In this document: positions 1-9,567 of the stretch, piece after piece
How the letters are laid out: every line of letters starts with the position of its first letter
How positions within the stretch are numbered: position 1 is the first letter of the stretch
Source of the DNA: an uncultured Oscillospiraceae bacterium
GTDB lineage: Bacteria > Bacillota > Clostridia > Oscillospirales > Oscillospiraceae
DNA length: 64,000 nt
Direction: 5' to 3'
Assembly: GCA_947168655.1 (NCBI GenBank)
Contig: CAMVMU010000001.1
Coordinates: forward strand, 1-64,000
Made by a program: the position numbers and the translations under genes
Notes under the pieces: generated by a model
The model's input: the letters and a program-made list of their open reading frames with translations, nothing else
What the model was told of the DNA's origin: nothing
Databases searched by the model: none

Positions 1-3000
1 AGGTGGCATCGCCGGTCACGGATGTGATTGTCGGTGTCCAGCCGGTGAACGTGTATGTATACTGCGCAGTGGGGGCCTTGACCGGATCCGCGTGGCTCGG
101 CATGGCGCCGTACTCGTACTCCTCCGTCTCGGTCTCGCCGTCAATGATCCACGTCACCGTGTATTTGTTGACAGTCTCGGAGAACTGCGCCTCGTAGGTG
201 GCATTGGCGGTCACAATCGTGATTTTCGGTCTCCACCCGGTGAAGGAATAGCTATACTGAGAATCTGCTGGCTTGGTGGGATCGGCATGCATCGGCATCT
301 CGCCGTACAGATACTTTTGCATCTCAATTTCACCGTTTATGATCCACGTCACCGTGTACGTGTTCACCACGCTGGAATAGGTGGCTTTGTAAGTCGTGTT
401 GCCGGTCACCTCAGAAATCTCGGGCGTCCACTTGTCGAAGGTGTATGTGTACTGCGCGTCAGCTTCCTTCGTCGGAATCTCGCCGTCATAGCTCGGCATC
501 GTGCCATACTCAACGTTTTCATCCGTCTCCAGCACCGTCCCGTCCTCATTCACCCACGTAACCGTGTATGTGTTCACAGTTCTGGTAAACGTTGCCGTAT
601 AGGTGGCGTCACCTGTCACAACCGCGATCTCGGGTGTCCACTTGTCGAACGTGTACGTGTACTGCGCGTCGCCTTCCTTGGTCGGCGTCGCGCCGCTGTA
701 CACGGGCATTTCGCCATAGGCTACCTTCCCGCTCTGCAATACCGTATCATCCTCATTCACGAAACGAATCGTATATGTACGCTTCGCAGATGTATACGTC
801 GCGGTATAGGTGGCATCCTCCATTACCGGCCCAACTTCAGGACTCCATCCAGCAAAGGAGTAAATGAACTCGTCCGTCGGCTCCTTTGTAGGATTAGTGG
901 GTCTTTCGATACTGGCAGCCGGTGTACCATACTCATAACTCTCACGACTCAGAACAGATCCGTCATCATTAACGAATGTGATTGTGTAGCTGCGTTTTGT
1001 CGAAACAAACGTTGCTGTATAGGTGGCGTCACCTGTCACAGCTGCGATCTCGGGTGTCCACTTCTCGAACGAATACGTGTACTGTGCATCTGCCTCCTTG
1101 ATAGGATCAGCATGATACGGCATGGCGCCGTACGCATACTCCTGCGTTTCGCTCACACCGTCAATCACCCACGTCACCGTGTACGTGTTCACCACGCTGG
1201 AATAGGTGGCTTTGTAAGTCGTGTTGCCGGTCACCTCAGAAATCTCGGGCGTCCACTTGTCGAAGGTGTATGTGTACTGCGCGTCAGCTTCCTTCGTCGG
1301 AATCTCGCCGTCATAGCTCGGCATCGTGCCATACTCAACGTTTTCATCCGTCTCCAGCACCGTCCCGTCCTCATTCACCCACGTAACCGTGTATGTGTTC
1401 ACAGTTCTGGTAAACGTTGCCGTATAGGTGGCGTCACCTGTCACAACCGCGATCTCGGGTGTCCACTTGTCGAACGTGTACGTGTACTGCGCGTCGCCTT
1501 CCTTGGTCGGCGTTGCGCCGCTGTACACGGGCATTTCGCCATAGGCGACGTTTTCATCCGTCTCCAGCACCGTGCCATCATCATTCACCCACGTCACCGT
1601 GTACTCGTTGACGGTCTGGGTGAATACCGCAACAAAGTCAGTATCTGCCGTGATAGTCGGCAGTTCCTTGGATGCCGTACTGTCATCAGTTCCCTTCACC
1701 TTCCAGCCCTTGAATGTGTAGGTGTACTGGGCATCTGCCGCTTTGGTAGGATCTGCAGGCACATTGGGCGTCGAACCTTCAGTAACACTCTGGTCTTCGC
1801 CAATCTGCGTCTTTCCGTCATCCATAAAGAATCTTACTGTGTAAGAGATCGAATCCTGTTCCCACTTGGCATAAAGCGTCAAATCGCCGTTCACGGGCGA
1901 GGTGAAATCATACGCCTCCGTCAAACCATCATCAGAATACCAACCAACGAATGAATAGCCTTCCCTGTTTGGATCGTTTGGCTTTACAACAGTTTGTCCC
2001 TGTGCAACCTGCTGCGATTCCACATTACTTCCACCGTTGGTTTCAAAGGTTACGGTGAAGGAGTTGCCGATGAAATAGTATCCATCTGCCGAGGTGCCGT
2101 TGTGGAACGCTGCACTTCTTGTGCCCACAAGGGTCTTTCCCTCGGGATATGTCTGTCGGTTGGTGTTGTCGGGTTCGTAGATGGCGTTTGCGCGAGTTGA
2201 AGAAGCGCCCTTGAAATCACCACCAGAAATCAGCGTAGCGTGTTCGGGATTTGTGTTGTTGTTTTTATAAGCATTGTTGGTGGCCTTTGCCGCCGTGTAA
2301 ATACCGCCGGTTATGTTCGCAATCCTGGCGTTGGCGGTGTTATACACCGCGTGATACTCCGCCGTGGTGCAGTTGGCGTTGATCTCCAGACCCTCGCCCA
2401 GTTCATCGATGGTGGGCAGATAAGTCGCGTTGTTGCTGCCATTCTGGATGCCGATACCGTTGGTCGTAATGACAGTATTCTTAATGCTGCCGATATGGGC
2501 ATTGAGATACGTATCGGTGTTGGTCACCGTGCCGGCGGTACCATTGCCCGGCGATTCGGATGCGGCAGTATACGGCGTTGTGGTAATGCGGGTATTCAAC
2601 GTTCCGGTGTTGGAATAGATGGCTATACCCTTCGCTCCACTGCCGTTGACAGTTGTAACTGTGCCCGATCCGCTGTCGATGGCAACAATATCACCGCGAT
2701 TTTCGATAACAGGTGTGGTGGCTTGGAAGGAGTTTCCCTCTCCGATCAAATCAATCGTGGGCCTGTCGTAATCGTAGGTTATGACCTTGCTCTGCCCGTT
2801 CATTCCGAAATACACTCTGTTGGAGGTAGCGGCGTTTGCAACCACAGTCACCCAGTCCTCCAGGTTGATGCTGTAGGACAGGACGCGGGAGTCGCCGTTG
2901 TAGAGCGCATATCCCTTTGCGGTCGTACTGCCGGCGGTAATGGTACTGTTCTTAATTGTGCCGATATGACCGCCGTTTCGCAGAGCGTAGGTGTCCGCAG

Positions 3001-6000
3001 GTGTGCGAATCACACAGTTATCAATTGAAGTGATTTCAGCGGGAACACGGGTATAGCTGATGGTCTGCTCGCCCCAGTCCTTGTTGCTGTTCGTCGTATT
3101 CTGCCAGGAGGTTCCGGCAAAAATGGATGCGCCGGAGTACAGACGCATGGAGTGTCGCGTCACATAAGGGCCATAGGTGTAATTGACCAGCGCATTTTGC
3201 TTGCCTACGATCTCACTGTTTTTCAGGGAGACGATCCTTCCCATGTTCTTGAAGGCATAGATACCGGAGGATTCAATATGGACATTGTCCATCAGATCGA
3301 TGGTCGGGATATCATAGGAGTAGGTATAGTCGTACCGTGTTGCGATACCGCTCTCGACCGTCAGGAACGGGGCGGCGTAATTTGTGTTGCGCTCAAGCGT
3401 ATAGCCGCTCTGCCTGGAATCGCCATTCAGGCACAGCGGATAATCCGCTGTGCTGTAAGGTGTAGCATTGGCAGCCAACCCGATGTTTACATTCGATATC
3501 GAGCCGATATGCCCCTGATTCTGCAGTGCGTAATAACCCTTGGAGCCGGTATTCTGCAGTGTTACACCGCTGATACTGTCAATGACGCCGCCCTTTTCCA
3601 GATTTCTGGTATAGATCTCAACGCGCTTTGTCTCGGTGGATGCGGTGGTGTTATCGGTATACGTTCTGGTATAGTCATAGCTGCTCAACGCGCCGGAACC
3701 GGAGTTCAGAATACCGTAATAGCGCGCGGATATCGTCACACCGCCCGTAATGCTGCCAATATGGCCGCTGTTGAAAATACCGTAAGTGGACGTCGCGTGG
3801 ATCGTGCCGCTGCAGGATATCGTACCAATCTCGGAAGGCTGACCGTAGGTCGTGTTGTTGTGAAGCTGTACGCCGCCGATTTTGTCACTGTAGGTGTTAA
3901 CCGTCTTGGCAGTAAACTGACCGTCATTATAGATGGCGGAGTTTCCGCTGGCCGAAATATCCACTGTTCCGGTAATGTTGTGGATGATACCGCCGGCGGT
4001 GTTGCGCAGAGCATAGTTGGAGGCAATGCTCTTGGCATTATTGGGATGCTTATAGGTCTTGATCTCCGTGGTTCCGCTGATGGTTCCGATGACACCGCCG
4101 TTGTTATACAGGGCGCAGCCGTGATCGGCACTGGTGCCGGTGTTTTCGGCATAGATGCGGCAGTCGGTGATGGTGCCGATAGTGGGACGGCAGGATACAT
4201 CCTCCTTGTACTCATCGGTGCGGGTCAATCCACTGTCAGTACGTTTCCAGACAGCAGTGTCATACCACCAGGCGTTGTTATTGTAGACGGTGTAGCACTG
4301 AACGTTGCCCTGAACATTGGCCGCCGTGGTACCATAGGTGTTGACCTGGGCAGAGTCGGGGTGGGCAGTAAAGGTGCAGTTGTTCAGTTCGGTGATCACG
4401 GCATTGTTGTGAATCGCGTACTGACCTGCGGTGATGGTGCTGTCCTTGATCAGGTCAATGGTACCGTAGTTGGCAATGTTGTAGCCCTGTGCAATGGTAT
4501 TGCTGCCGCGGACGTTGCGGTTATACATGCCGTAGGCGCAGTCCACCGTGCAGGAGTCCACAGTGCCGATATGCCCGCCGTAATTGAAGATGGCATAGCC
4601 GCGGGGAGAAAGCAACGTCACATTCTCCAGTGCGGTGATCGCACTTCTGTCGTTCAGAATCACGGACACGTAGCCGTTGACATCCTGCGTGTTCTCCAGG
4701 GTGACGTTCGAGACGCTCATGGTGCCGCCGGAAGTGTTACGGATGACCGCCGAGTGATTGGGAACACCTGCATTGCTGATAGCGTCTGCGGTGATCTTGC
4801 CGCCGCCGACGCTGTCCTGAACTGTCAGCGTCCCGCTGTTGGTGACGGCTGCCACGGCCTGATAGGCCGCCGCCGCAGCCGTTGCGCCGGTGTGGTAATC
4901 CCAGGTACCTCCGTTGAGTTCCAGGGTCATGGTACCCTTGTTGATCAAGCGGCCAACGGCGTGATGGCCGTCCAGGTCAACGGTCAGGTTCGTCGCCTCT
5001 GGGACAGGATAGGCAGCAGCGGCATTCTCTTCTTCAAAACTGCCGCAATCGGCGATTAGCCGAACGGTGCCCGTGCCGGATGAGGGCACAGCTTCCATTG
5101 CCTCTGCCAGCGTGGGATAGTATGCATCAGTGAAGCTATTGTAAGCCACTGCGCCGGTGTAGAAACCATAGATATACGTTTCTCCACCAGCCGTCTCACC
5201 CACAGGAACGCTGCCGGTGTAGGTATTGCCACTGGTGGCGGACACGCCGGAGAGGTTCCACACGATGCCGTTGTGCTTGTCAGCCGTGACACCCATGACG
5301 GCATCCGTCGGGGCAGCATAAGCCGCGCCGACCGCCAGAGCGGCGTCAGCCTTTGCAACCACATAATAAGTTTGGCCGTTAATGTTCCGGGTCTCGGTAA
5401 TGGTGTTGCCGGTGAAGAACCGATAGTTCTGGTACTGCTTTTCGCTGAGAACGAAAGTGGGAATAAACTGTGCCGCAGTACCGGTCAAAGTAACCGTCGT
5501 ATTGGACGTAACATTGGTCACATTGACGTTGGTGCCGCTGACGGCAACGCTGGCAGAACCGGAGGTCACGGACGCACCGAGGTTTGTCAGCCAGCTGGCG
5601 TCATAGGTCACGGTGTCGTTGTTCTCGCAGTAATAGCCCCTGGCGACGGACTTGTCGTTGTACACAAAGTCCACGAGGAAACGATACCAATGCTCGCCGT
5701 CCTTGTCATAGTACCAGGTGCTTGTCCCGGTGCCGGTTGTGGCGGAGTAGCTGTCGTCACCGTTGTGCAGCTTTGGAGCGGTAAAGGAAACGGCGGTTTT
5801 TGTGCTGTTTCCCTCCATCTCATAGATTGTCGAGGTGGCCGTAGGTGCTGTGCTGAAGACGATCCTGCCATTGGTGTCCTCCGTACCCTTGGAGCTGGTG
5901 ATATTGGCGCCGCCGTTGGAGGTAAACATGGAGCCGGCAACGGTCAGCGTACCGTTCACATCGATTTTCGCGTCATTCAGATTGGCCGCGGATCGCACCG

Positions 6001-7774
6001 CCGTCGTACCGTTGGCCACAGAATAGCCGATGGGGTACATTCTGGTGGAGCCGGAGAAATTGCCCCAATCGTCATTGTCATAAACGTAGACCTTCTTGCC
6101 GCTGTTGATCTTCAACTCTGCATTCCGGTCAATGACGATTTCCGTGGACGGCAGGAGTTCGATGTCCTGTGTAATAGATGTGGTTCCGCTGTGCAGGCCA
6201 ATACTGATGCTGCTTGTTATAGGCAAAATGTAATCATCAGTGGAAATACTGCCGATTATCGGCAGGCCGGTCAACGTCATAGGGGAAAGATTGACCGTTC
6301 CGTAAACGTCCACCTGCAGGCGATCTGTCGCCTCAATGTAGTCTTTGATAATGTAACCGTTGGACACAGTGAACATTCCACCGTTGCCCATAAATGTTGC
6401 GGACATCGTATATGCCGAGCCAGAAGCGTTGACGGCAGAGTACAACTTTTCCGATGCACCGGCATTCAGTTTCAGGGGAACCTCGATGTTCTGGATATAG
6501 TATTGATTAAAGATGAAGGCGTATTTATAGACATTGGACGTTGCCGTACCGCCGCGCCAGTCCTTGATCTGGAAGGCCTCGTAGACAGTGGAGCCGGATT
6601 TTGCCTCGACCTCGCCGTCGCCGTAGATATAGCCCCAACAGTAGAGGTTGGCGCCGCTGTTGAGGGTAATCTTGCTGCCGCCCAGCATTTTGATCCGCCC
6701 GTCGGGACCAGTGGGCGTACCGTTCCAGCCGCCCATCTGGCCAGAAGACGACAGCTTGCCGCTGAGGCAAATGGAACCACCGTTCTGAACGGTGATATTG
6801 GCCCCGGGGGCCATAGTGAGTGTACGGAAAGGAGTTGGGTTGGTATGGCTGCCATAGACAACAGCGGGCGTCGCCGTATAAACTGTTTGCGCTTCATCGA
6901 AGGGGATCAGCAGCGTGATGCCGCTGGGGATGGTATAGTTGCCCGCTGAAATTGTTCCGTTTGTAACAAGGGTGATTTTAGATTTGTTGTTACTTTGAGC
7001 ATAGCTAACAGCACTGTTCAGGTTATAAAACTGCTTGCCGGAAACATCAAATACGGCAACTGTATTGTCAACAAAGTAGGCGCTGACAGTCTGATCCTCT
7101 GTGAAAACGAGAGAAGCCGGCGTCTCCGAGCTGATCACGTTACTTGGGTCATTGTTGACGATCCAGCCGGCAAAACTATAGCCACTGGCAGGAGTTGCAA
7201 CAAGGCTGAAACTCTCCGTCGATTTCTTGGTAATGGTCTTGCTGTTGTTGATGACGATGTCATCAACAGTATATGAGCCATTCTCAGACGGCACGAATGT
7301 GATATTAACATTCTTTTCCGAAATAAGCTGAATGTTGGAAAGTGTAACCTTTGTTGTTTTTTCAGCCGTCTCGCAGGATTTGATATACACACTTACCGTT
7401 TCATTGGCAGCCAGCGCAAAGGAATACTCCCTGCTTCCTGCAATATTTCCATTGATCTGTATCACACCATCGTTTGTATCAGCCGTAACAGCAAACAACA
7501 GTGTCGCTTTACTTCCGCTGGTGTTCTTCAGCGTCAGTGTGCCTTCCGCGGCAGAGTAGTTGGTACCACCGCCGCAACCAGAAGACGACGTTGTTGTGAC
7601 TGATCCAGTAATCGTCGTACCGCTACGGCTCCAAGTGCCACTGTCATAAGAGGCGCTAAGTCCGGTTATTCCCGTATTAAGATCCGCCGCCCAGACGACC
7701 TGCGGGATAAAGGCAGCCATCATCAGCACGACCATCAGCAGGGACAGGCTGCGCTTCAATACGTTTTTAATCAT
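1..7774 (-). CDS. Giant exported repeat protein, probable surface adhesin (3' end outside window)
   Basis: About 2590 codons are open from an ATG at 7774 to the left edge with no stop, so the C-terminus is missing. The first 29 residues form a signal peptide: basic MIKNVLKR, a hydrophobic core, then a VWA-type cleavage site. Residues ~30-850 are Ser/Thr/Gly-rich beta sequence. Residues ~900-1860 carry many degenerate GxIGxIxNxxI-like turns, typical of a right-handed beta-helix. From ~1900 there is one InlB/Listeria-Bacteroides-type repeat (FVGWY...LYAKW). It is followed by about nine ~69-residue repeats with core YTVTWV..DGTVL and YTFDKWTPEI. The start has AGGT seven bases upstream. An in-frame ATG at 7795 overlaps the previous stop and lacks a good RBS. 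It lies 17 bp after the Lgt-like gene and is probably co-transcribed with the SipW locus. An adhesin or matrix role is inferred; anchoring cannot be judged without the C-terminus. Confidence 0.85.
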   Translation of the reverse strand, partial: MIKNVLKRSLSLLMVVLMMAAFIPQVVWAADLNTGITGLSASYDSGTWSRSGTTITGSVTTTSSSGCGGGTNYSAAEGTLTLKNTSGSKATLLFAVTADTNDGVIQINGNIAGSREYSFALAANETVSVYIKSCETAEKTTKVTLSNIQLISEKNVNITFVPSENGSYTVDDIVINNSKTITKKSTESFSLVATPASGYSFAGWIVNNDPSNVISSETPASLVFTEDQTVSAYFVDNTVAVFDVSGKQFYNLNSAVSYAQSNNKSKITLVTNGTISAGNYTIPSGITLLIPFDEAQTVYTATPAVVYGSHTNPTPFRTLTMAPGANITVQNGGSICLSGKLSSSGQMGGWNGTPTGPDGRIKMLGGSKITLNSGANLYCWGYIYGDGEVEAKSGSTVYEAFQIKDWRGGTATSNVYKYAFIFNQYYIQNIEVPLKLNAGASEKLYSAVNASGSAYTMSATFMGNGGMFTVSNGYIIKDYIEATDRLQVDVYGTVNLSPMTLTGLPIIGSISTDDYILPITSSISIGLHSGTTSITQDIELLPSTEIVIDRNAELKINSGKKVYVYDNDDWGNFSGSTRMYPIGYSVANGTTAVRSAANLNDAKIDVNGTLTVAGSMFTSNGGANITSSKGTEDTNGRIVFSTAPTATSTIYEMEGNSTKTAVSFTAPKLHNGDDSYSATTGTGTSTWYYDKDGEHWYRFLVDFVYNDKSVARGYYCENNDTVTYDASWLTNLGASVTSGSASVAVSGTNVNVTNVTSNTTVTLTGTAAQFIPTFVLSEKQYQNYRFFTGNTITETRNINGQTYYVVAKADAALAVGAAYAAPTDAVMGVTADKHNGIVWNLSGVSATSGNTYTGSVPVGETAGGETYIYGFYTGAVAYNSFTDAYYPTLAEAMEAVPSSGTGTVRLIADCGSFEEENAAAAYPVPEATNLTVDLDGHHAVGRLINKGTMTLELNGGTWDYHTGATAAAAAYQAVAAVTNSGTLTVQDSVGGGKITADAISNAGVPNHSAVIRNTSGGTMSVSNVTLENTQDVNGYVSVILNDRSAITALENVTLLSPRGYAIFNYGGHIGTVDSCTVDCAYGMYNRNVRGSNTIAQGYNIANYGTIDLIKDSTITAGQYAIHNNAVITELNNCTFTAHPDSAQVNTYGTTAANVQGNVQCYTVYNNNAWWYDTAVWKRTDSGLTRTDEYKEDVSCRPTIGTITDCRIYAENTGTSADHGCALYNNGGVIGTISGTTEIKTYKHPNNAKSIASNYALRNTAGGIIHNITGTVDISASGNSAIYNDGQFTAKTVNTYSDKIGGVQLHNNTTYGQPSEIGTISCSGTIHATSTYGIFNSGHIGSITGGVTISARYYGILNSGSGALSSYDYTRTYTDNTTASTETKRVEIYTRNLEKGGVIDSISGVTLQNTGSKGYYALQNQGHIGSISNVNIGLAANATPYSTADYPLCLNGDSRQSGYTLERNTNYAAPFLTVESGIATRYDYTYSYDIPTIDLMDNVHIESSGIYAFKNMGRIVSLKNSEIVGKQNALVNYTYGPYVTRHSMRLYSGASIFAGTSWQNTTNSNKDWGEQTISYTRVPAEITSIDNCVIRTPADTYALRNGGHIGTIKNSTITAGSTTAKGYALYNGDSRVLSYSINLEDWVTVVANAATSNRVYFGMNGQSKVITYDYDRPTIDLIGEGNSFQATTPVIENRGDIVAIDSGSGTVTTVNGSGAKGIAIYSNTGTLNTRITTTPYTAASESPGNGTAGTVTNTDTYLNAHIGSIKNTVITTNGIGIQNGSNNATYLPTIDELGEGLEINANCTTAEYHAVYNTANARIANITGGIYTAAKATNNAYKNNNTNPEHATLISGGDFKGASSTRANAIYEPDNTNRQTYPEGKTLVGTRSAAFHNGTSADGYYFIGNSFTVTFETNGGSNVESQQVAQGQTVVKPNDPNREGYSFVGWYSDDGLTEAYDFTSPVNGDLTLYAKWEQDSISYTVRFFMDDGKTQIGEDQSVTEGSTPNVPADPTKAADAQYTYTFKGWKVKGTDDSTASKELPTITADTDFVAVFTQTVNEYTVTWVNDDGTVLETDENVAYGEMPVYSGATPTKEGDAQYTYTFDKWTPEIAVVTGDATYTATFTRTVNTYTVTWVNEDGTVLETDENVEYGTMPSYDGEIPTKEADAQYTYTFDKWTPEISEVTGNTTYKATYSSVVNTYTVTWVIDGVSETQEYAYGAMPYHADPIKEADAQYTYSFEKWTPEIAAVTGDATYTATFVSTKRSYTITFVNDDGSVLSRESYEYGTPAASIERPTNPTKEPTDEFIYSFAGWSPEVGPVMEDATYTATYTSAKRTYTIRFVNEDDTVLQSGKVAYGEMPVYSGATPTKEGDAQYTYTFDKWTPEIAVVTGDATYTATFTRTVNTYTVTWVNEDGTVLETDENVEYGTMPSYDGEIPTKEADAQYTYTFDKWTPEISEVTGNTTYKATYSSVVNTYTVTWIINGEIEMQKYLYGEMPMHADPTKPADSQYSYSFTGWRPKITIVTANATYEAQFSETVNKYTVTWIIDGETETEEYEYGAMPSHADPVKAPTAQYTYTFTGWTPTITSVTGDAT
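344..721 (-). repeat. Near-identical 378-bp internal duplication, copy 1 (distal)
   Basis: This 378-bp stretch matches 1169-1546 with only one mismatch seen (C/T near 690 and 1515), at an offset of 825 bp, which is exactly 275 codons. It encodes about 126 residues, nearly two of the 69-residue repeats of the giant surface protein. Flanking repeats of the same family are clearly diverged, so this is a recent in-frame duplication or gene-conversion tract. Confidence 0.93.
1169..1546 (-). repeat. Near-identical 378-bp internal duplication, copy 2 (proximal)
   Basis: Partner of 344-721. Identity begins at the same codon position and ends abruptly at both sides, where the neighbouring repeat units differ in sequence. 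Length and offset are multiples of three, so the reading frame of the giant protein is kept. Confidence 0.93.
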
Positions 7775-7791
7775 TCTCGTTACCTCATTTC

Positions 7792-8475
7792 TCATACGCG
7801 CTTGCGCTCATCTCTGGGCGCACGGCGGCGTTTGATCTCGGCATACAGTGCAAGGCCGAGGGAAAAAGCAATCAATGCCCAAATGTGGGACAGGTGAAAC
7901 AGATGATCTGTTGACGAAACGCGGAAGAATTCCAACACACAACGCGTAATGCCATACGAAAACATGTAAAGGGGATATACTTGACCATATGTCTTTCCAG
8001 ACAGGATACGGGGTACTAGTATTGCCAAAATGACGATGTAGAAAACAATCTCCAGTTCGCGTGTAGGGAACCGCCACGGCTCCAAACCGGGAATTTCTCG
8101 ACCCTGACAGCAGCCGGCAAACAGGCAGTTGACCCGGGCACACATCAGCGTGAATATCATGCACGGTGCAAAGATGTCGAATACCTCTGCCGCGCTCCGC
8201 TTCGTGAGCTTTGCGCCGAGCCAATAGGCAAGCGGCATGAAAAATACAGCGCCGAACAGACTCATAGCGCCGTTTGAAACGGGGTTCCCCTCCAGCACTG
8301 CGAAGACCTTGACGCAAAAGACGCCGTAAACCACATGCAGAATGCTCAGGACAAGAGCAACGTACCATTTCATCCGGAGGCGGCCGCGAAATTGGAGAAG
8401 CCATACAAAGGTGACAACAGCGGCCAGCCCAAGGAGCAGGAGCAATCTATTCTCTTGTAGGAAAGGAATCTCCAT
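7792..8475 (-). CDS. Lgt-like (prolipoprotein diacylglyceryl transferase family) membrane protein
   Basis: A 227-residue polytopic membrane protein with about seven hydrophobic segments. It has the family hallmark RVNCLFAGCCQG (about residues 116-127), followed by FPTRELEIVFY and, further on, RCVLEFFR. These correspond to the phosphatidylglycerol- and substrate-binding arginine regions of Lgt enzymes, which move diacylglycerol onto the lipobox cysteine of preprolipoproteins. It is shorter than housekeeping Lgt (~260-290). ATG 8475 is preferred over GTG 8478; the RBS is close (AGGGGAG two bases before ATG). It sits between a TasA-like gene and the giant surface protein, so it is probably a locus-specific paralogue. 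None of the nearby exported proteins shows an obvious lipobox, so its substrate is unclear. Confidence 0.8.
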   Translation of the reverse strand: MEIPFLQENRLLLLLGLAAVVTFVWLLQFRGRLRMKWYVALVLSILHVVYGVFCVKVFAVLEGNPVSNGAMSLFGAVFFMPLAYWLGAKLTKRSAAEVFDIFAPCMIFTLMCARVNCLFAGCCQGREIPGLEPWRFPTRELEIVFYIVILAILVPRILSGKTYGQVYPLYMFSYGITRCVLEFFRVSSTDHLFHLSHIWALIAFSLGLALYAEIKRRRAPRDERKRV

Positions 8476-8509
8476 CACTCCCCTTCTGATTCTCTCTTAA
8501 CGCATGCGG

Positions 8510-8546
8510 GACGGTCTCCCTCCCTGCTCACAGGGAGGGGACCGTC
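8510..8546 (-). other. Strong intercistronic hairpin without T-run
   Basis: An inverted repeat GACGGTCtCCCTCCCTG / CAGGGAGGGgACCGTC with a CTCA loop lies in the gap between the TasA-like gene ending at 8558 and the Lgt-like gene. No U-tract follows it on the minus strand, so mRNA stabilisation, processing or partial termination is more likely than a full stop. Confidence 0.7.
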
Positions 8547-8557
8547 GCACAATTCAT

Positions 8558-9553
8558 TCAGGGATTGGAAGCCGTTGCCGTCCAGGTTTCGCCGTTGAAT
8601 ACGGCATGCCAGGCGCTCTCATAAGCGGAGGTGGGCTCGGTCTGCATAGCCTCAGCCATAATGTCAATCTGCAGCGTGCAGTCTTCAGGAGCAGTATATT
8701 CACCAACAGAGGCGATCATGGGGGAGGTCTTCCCATTGGGTGCAACGGTACCATTGTAATATAGGTACAGTACACCGTCCTGGGTCAGCTGTGTCCAGTC
8801 ATCGCCAAAGGTGATGGCTGGCAGGGCATCAGCAATGGAATAATAAGGATCGCCCTCATCGTCCACCCAGTTCGGCACCACCGTTGCGCGAATCACCGTG
8901 TCGATATTACCGATGTTCGTGACGGTATATTCCTTCTCATCGACCGTACACTCCGCTGAGGCAGGGATAAAGGCCTGTTCCGCAACGGCCGTCTTGACGG
9001 CAGCACCGGAAGAATCCATATTGGCAAAGCTGTCCTTTGCATCAACGCCATCCACCTGCTGGATCAGATATGCCTTGTACTGCAGCATCTGATTATTCTC
9101 TGCAGGCACCGTATCCGCCGTGAAAGAACCTTCGACAGGGATAGCAGCAGGCTGTTCCGTCAGCGCCGTGCCGTTGTTATAGACAAACACGTTGTCTGCA
9201 CCGTCCAGCTTTGTCCAACCAACCCCAAGGGACGTGATCTCTGCGGCGTGATCGCCCGAGAGTTCCAGATAGAGATAGGCGGGGACGGCGTCATCCGGCC
9301 ACGTGACCGTCACAGATGTGACGGTATTGATCGTTGTGCCCGGAATCAGGATAATGTCGTCACATGGGGCAACGGAGATATCAGCCATGGCAACAGAGGA
9401 TTGCGGCGCGTACTTGACCGTGCCTTTGAGGACGACCGTCTTGCTGTACTTGGCAAAGCTGTTGCCCGCAAGCATGGAAAGCGACAGGATCAGCAGCAGC
9501 GCCAGACAGAGAAGAAAACCACAGTTTCTCTTAAAGAAACTCACTTTTCTCAT
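8558..9553 (-). CDS. SipW-type signal peptide protein, TasA/camelysin-like candidate
   Basis: A 331-residue exported protein. The N-terminus MRKVSFFKRN is followed by a long hydrophobic core ending LAGNSFAKYSK, the pattern of SipW-dependent (ER-type peptidase) signal peptides. The mature part is acidic, beta-rich and has no C-terminal membrane anchor, fitting a fibre or matrix subunit or minor subunit. ATG 9553 is chosen over the in-frame TTG at 9571, which overlaps the preceding stop. The gene is 14 bp after the 147-residue paralogue-like gene. Known for the class: TasA and camelysin are processed by SipW and form extracellular fibres in Bacillus. Assignment to that function here is inferred, since overall similarity to TasA was not testable. 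Confidence 0.75.
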   Translation of the reverse strand: MRKVSFFKRNCGFLLCLALLLILSLSMLAGNSFAKYSKTVVLKGTVKYAPQSSVAMADISVAPCDDIILIPGTTINTVTSVTVTWPDDAVPAYLYLELSGDHAAEITSLGVGWTKLDGADNVFVYNNGTALTEQPAAIPVEGSFTADTVPAENNQMLQYKAYLIQQVDGVDAKDSFANMDSSGAAVKTAVAEQAFIPASAECTVDEKEYTVTNIGNIDTVIRATVVPNWVDDEGDPYYSIADALPAITFGDDWTQLTQDGVLYLYYNGTVAPNGKTSPMIASVGEYTAPEDCTLQIDIMAEAMQTEPTSAYESAWHAVFNGETWTATASNP

Positions 9554-9567
9554 CTTCTCGCCACCCC

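Noticed and set aside
344-1650. Regular repeats that might be taken for a CRISPR array
   Set aside because: Units are ~207 bp and coding, with variation that preserves the reading frame; no short repeat/unique spacer pattern and no cas genes.
92-5059. Long rightward reading frames (620 and 635 residues) opposite the giant surface gene
   Set aside because: They are antisense to the repeat protein, show odd His/Arg- or Val/Gly-rich composition, have no RBS and merely mirror its codon periodicity.
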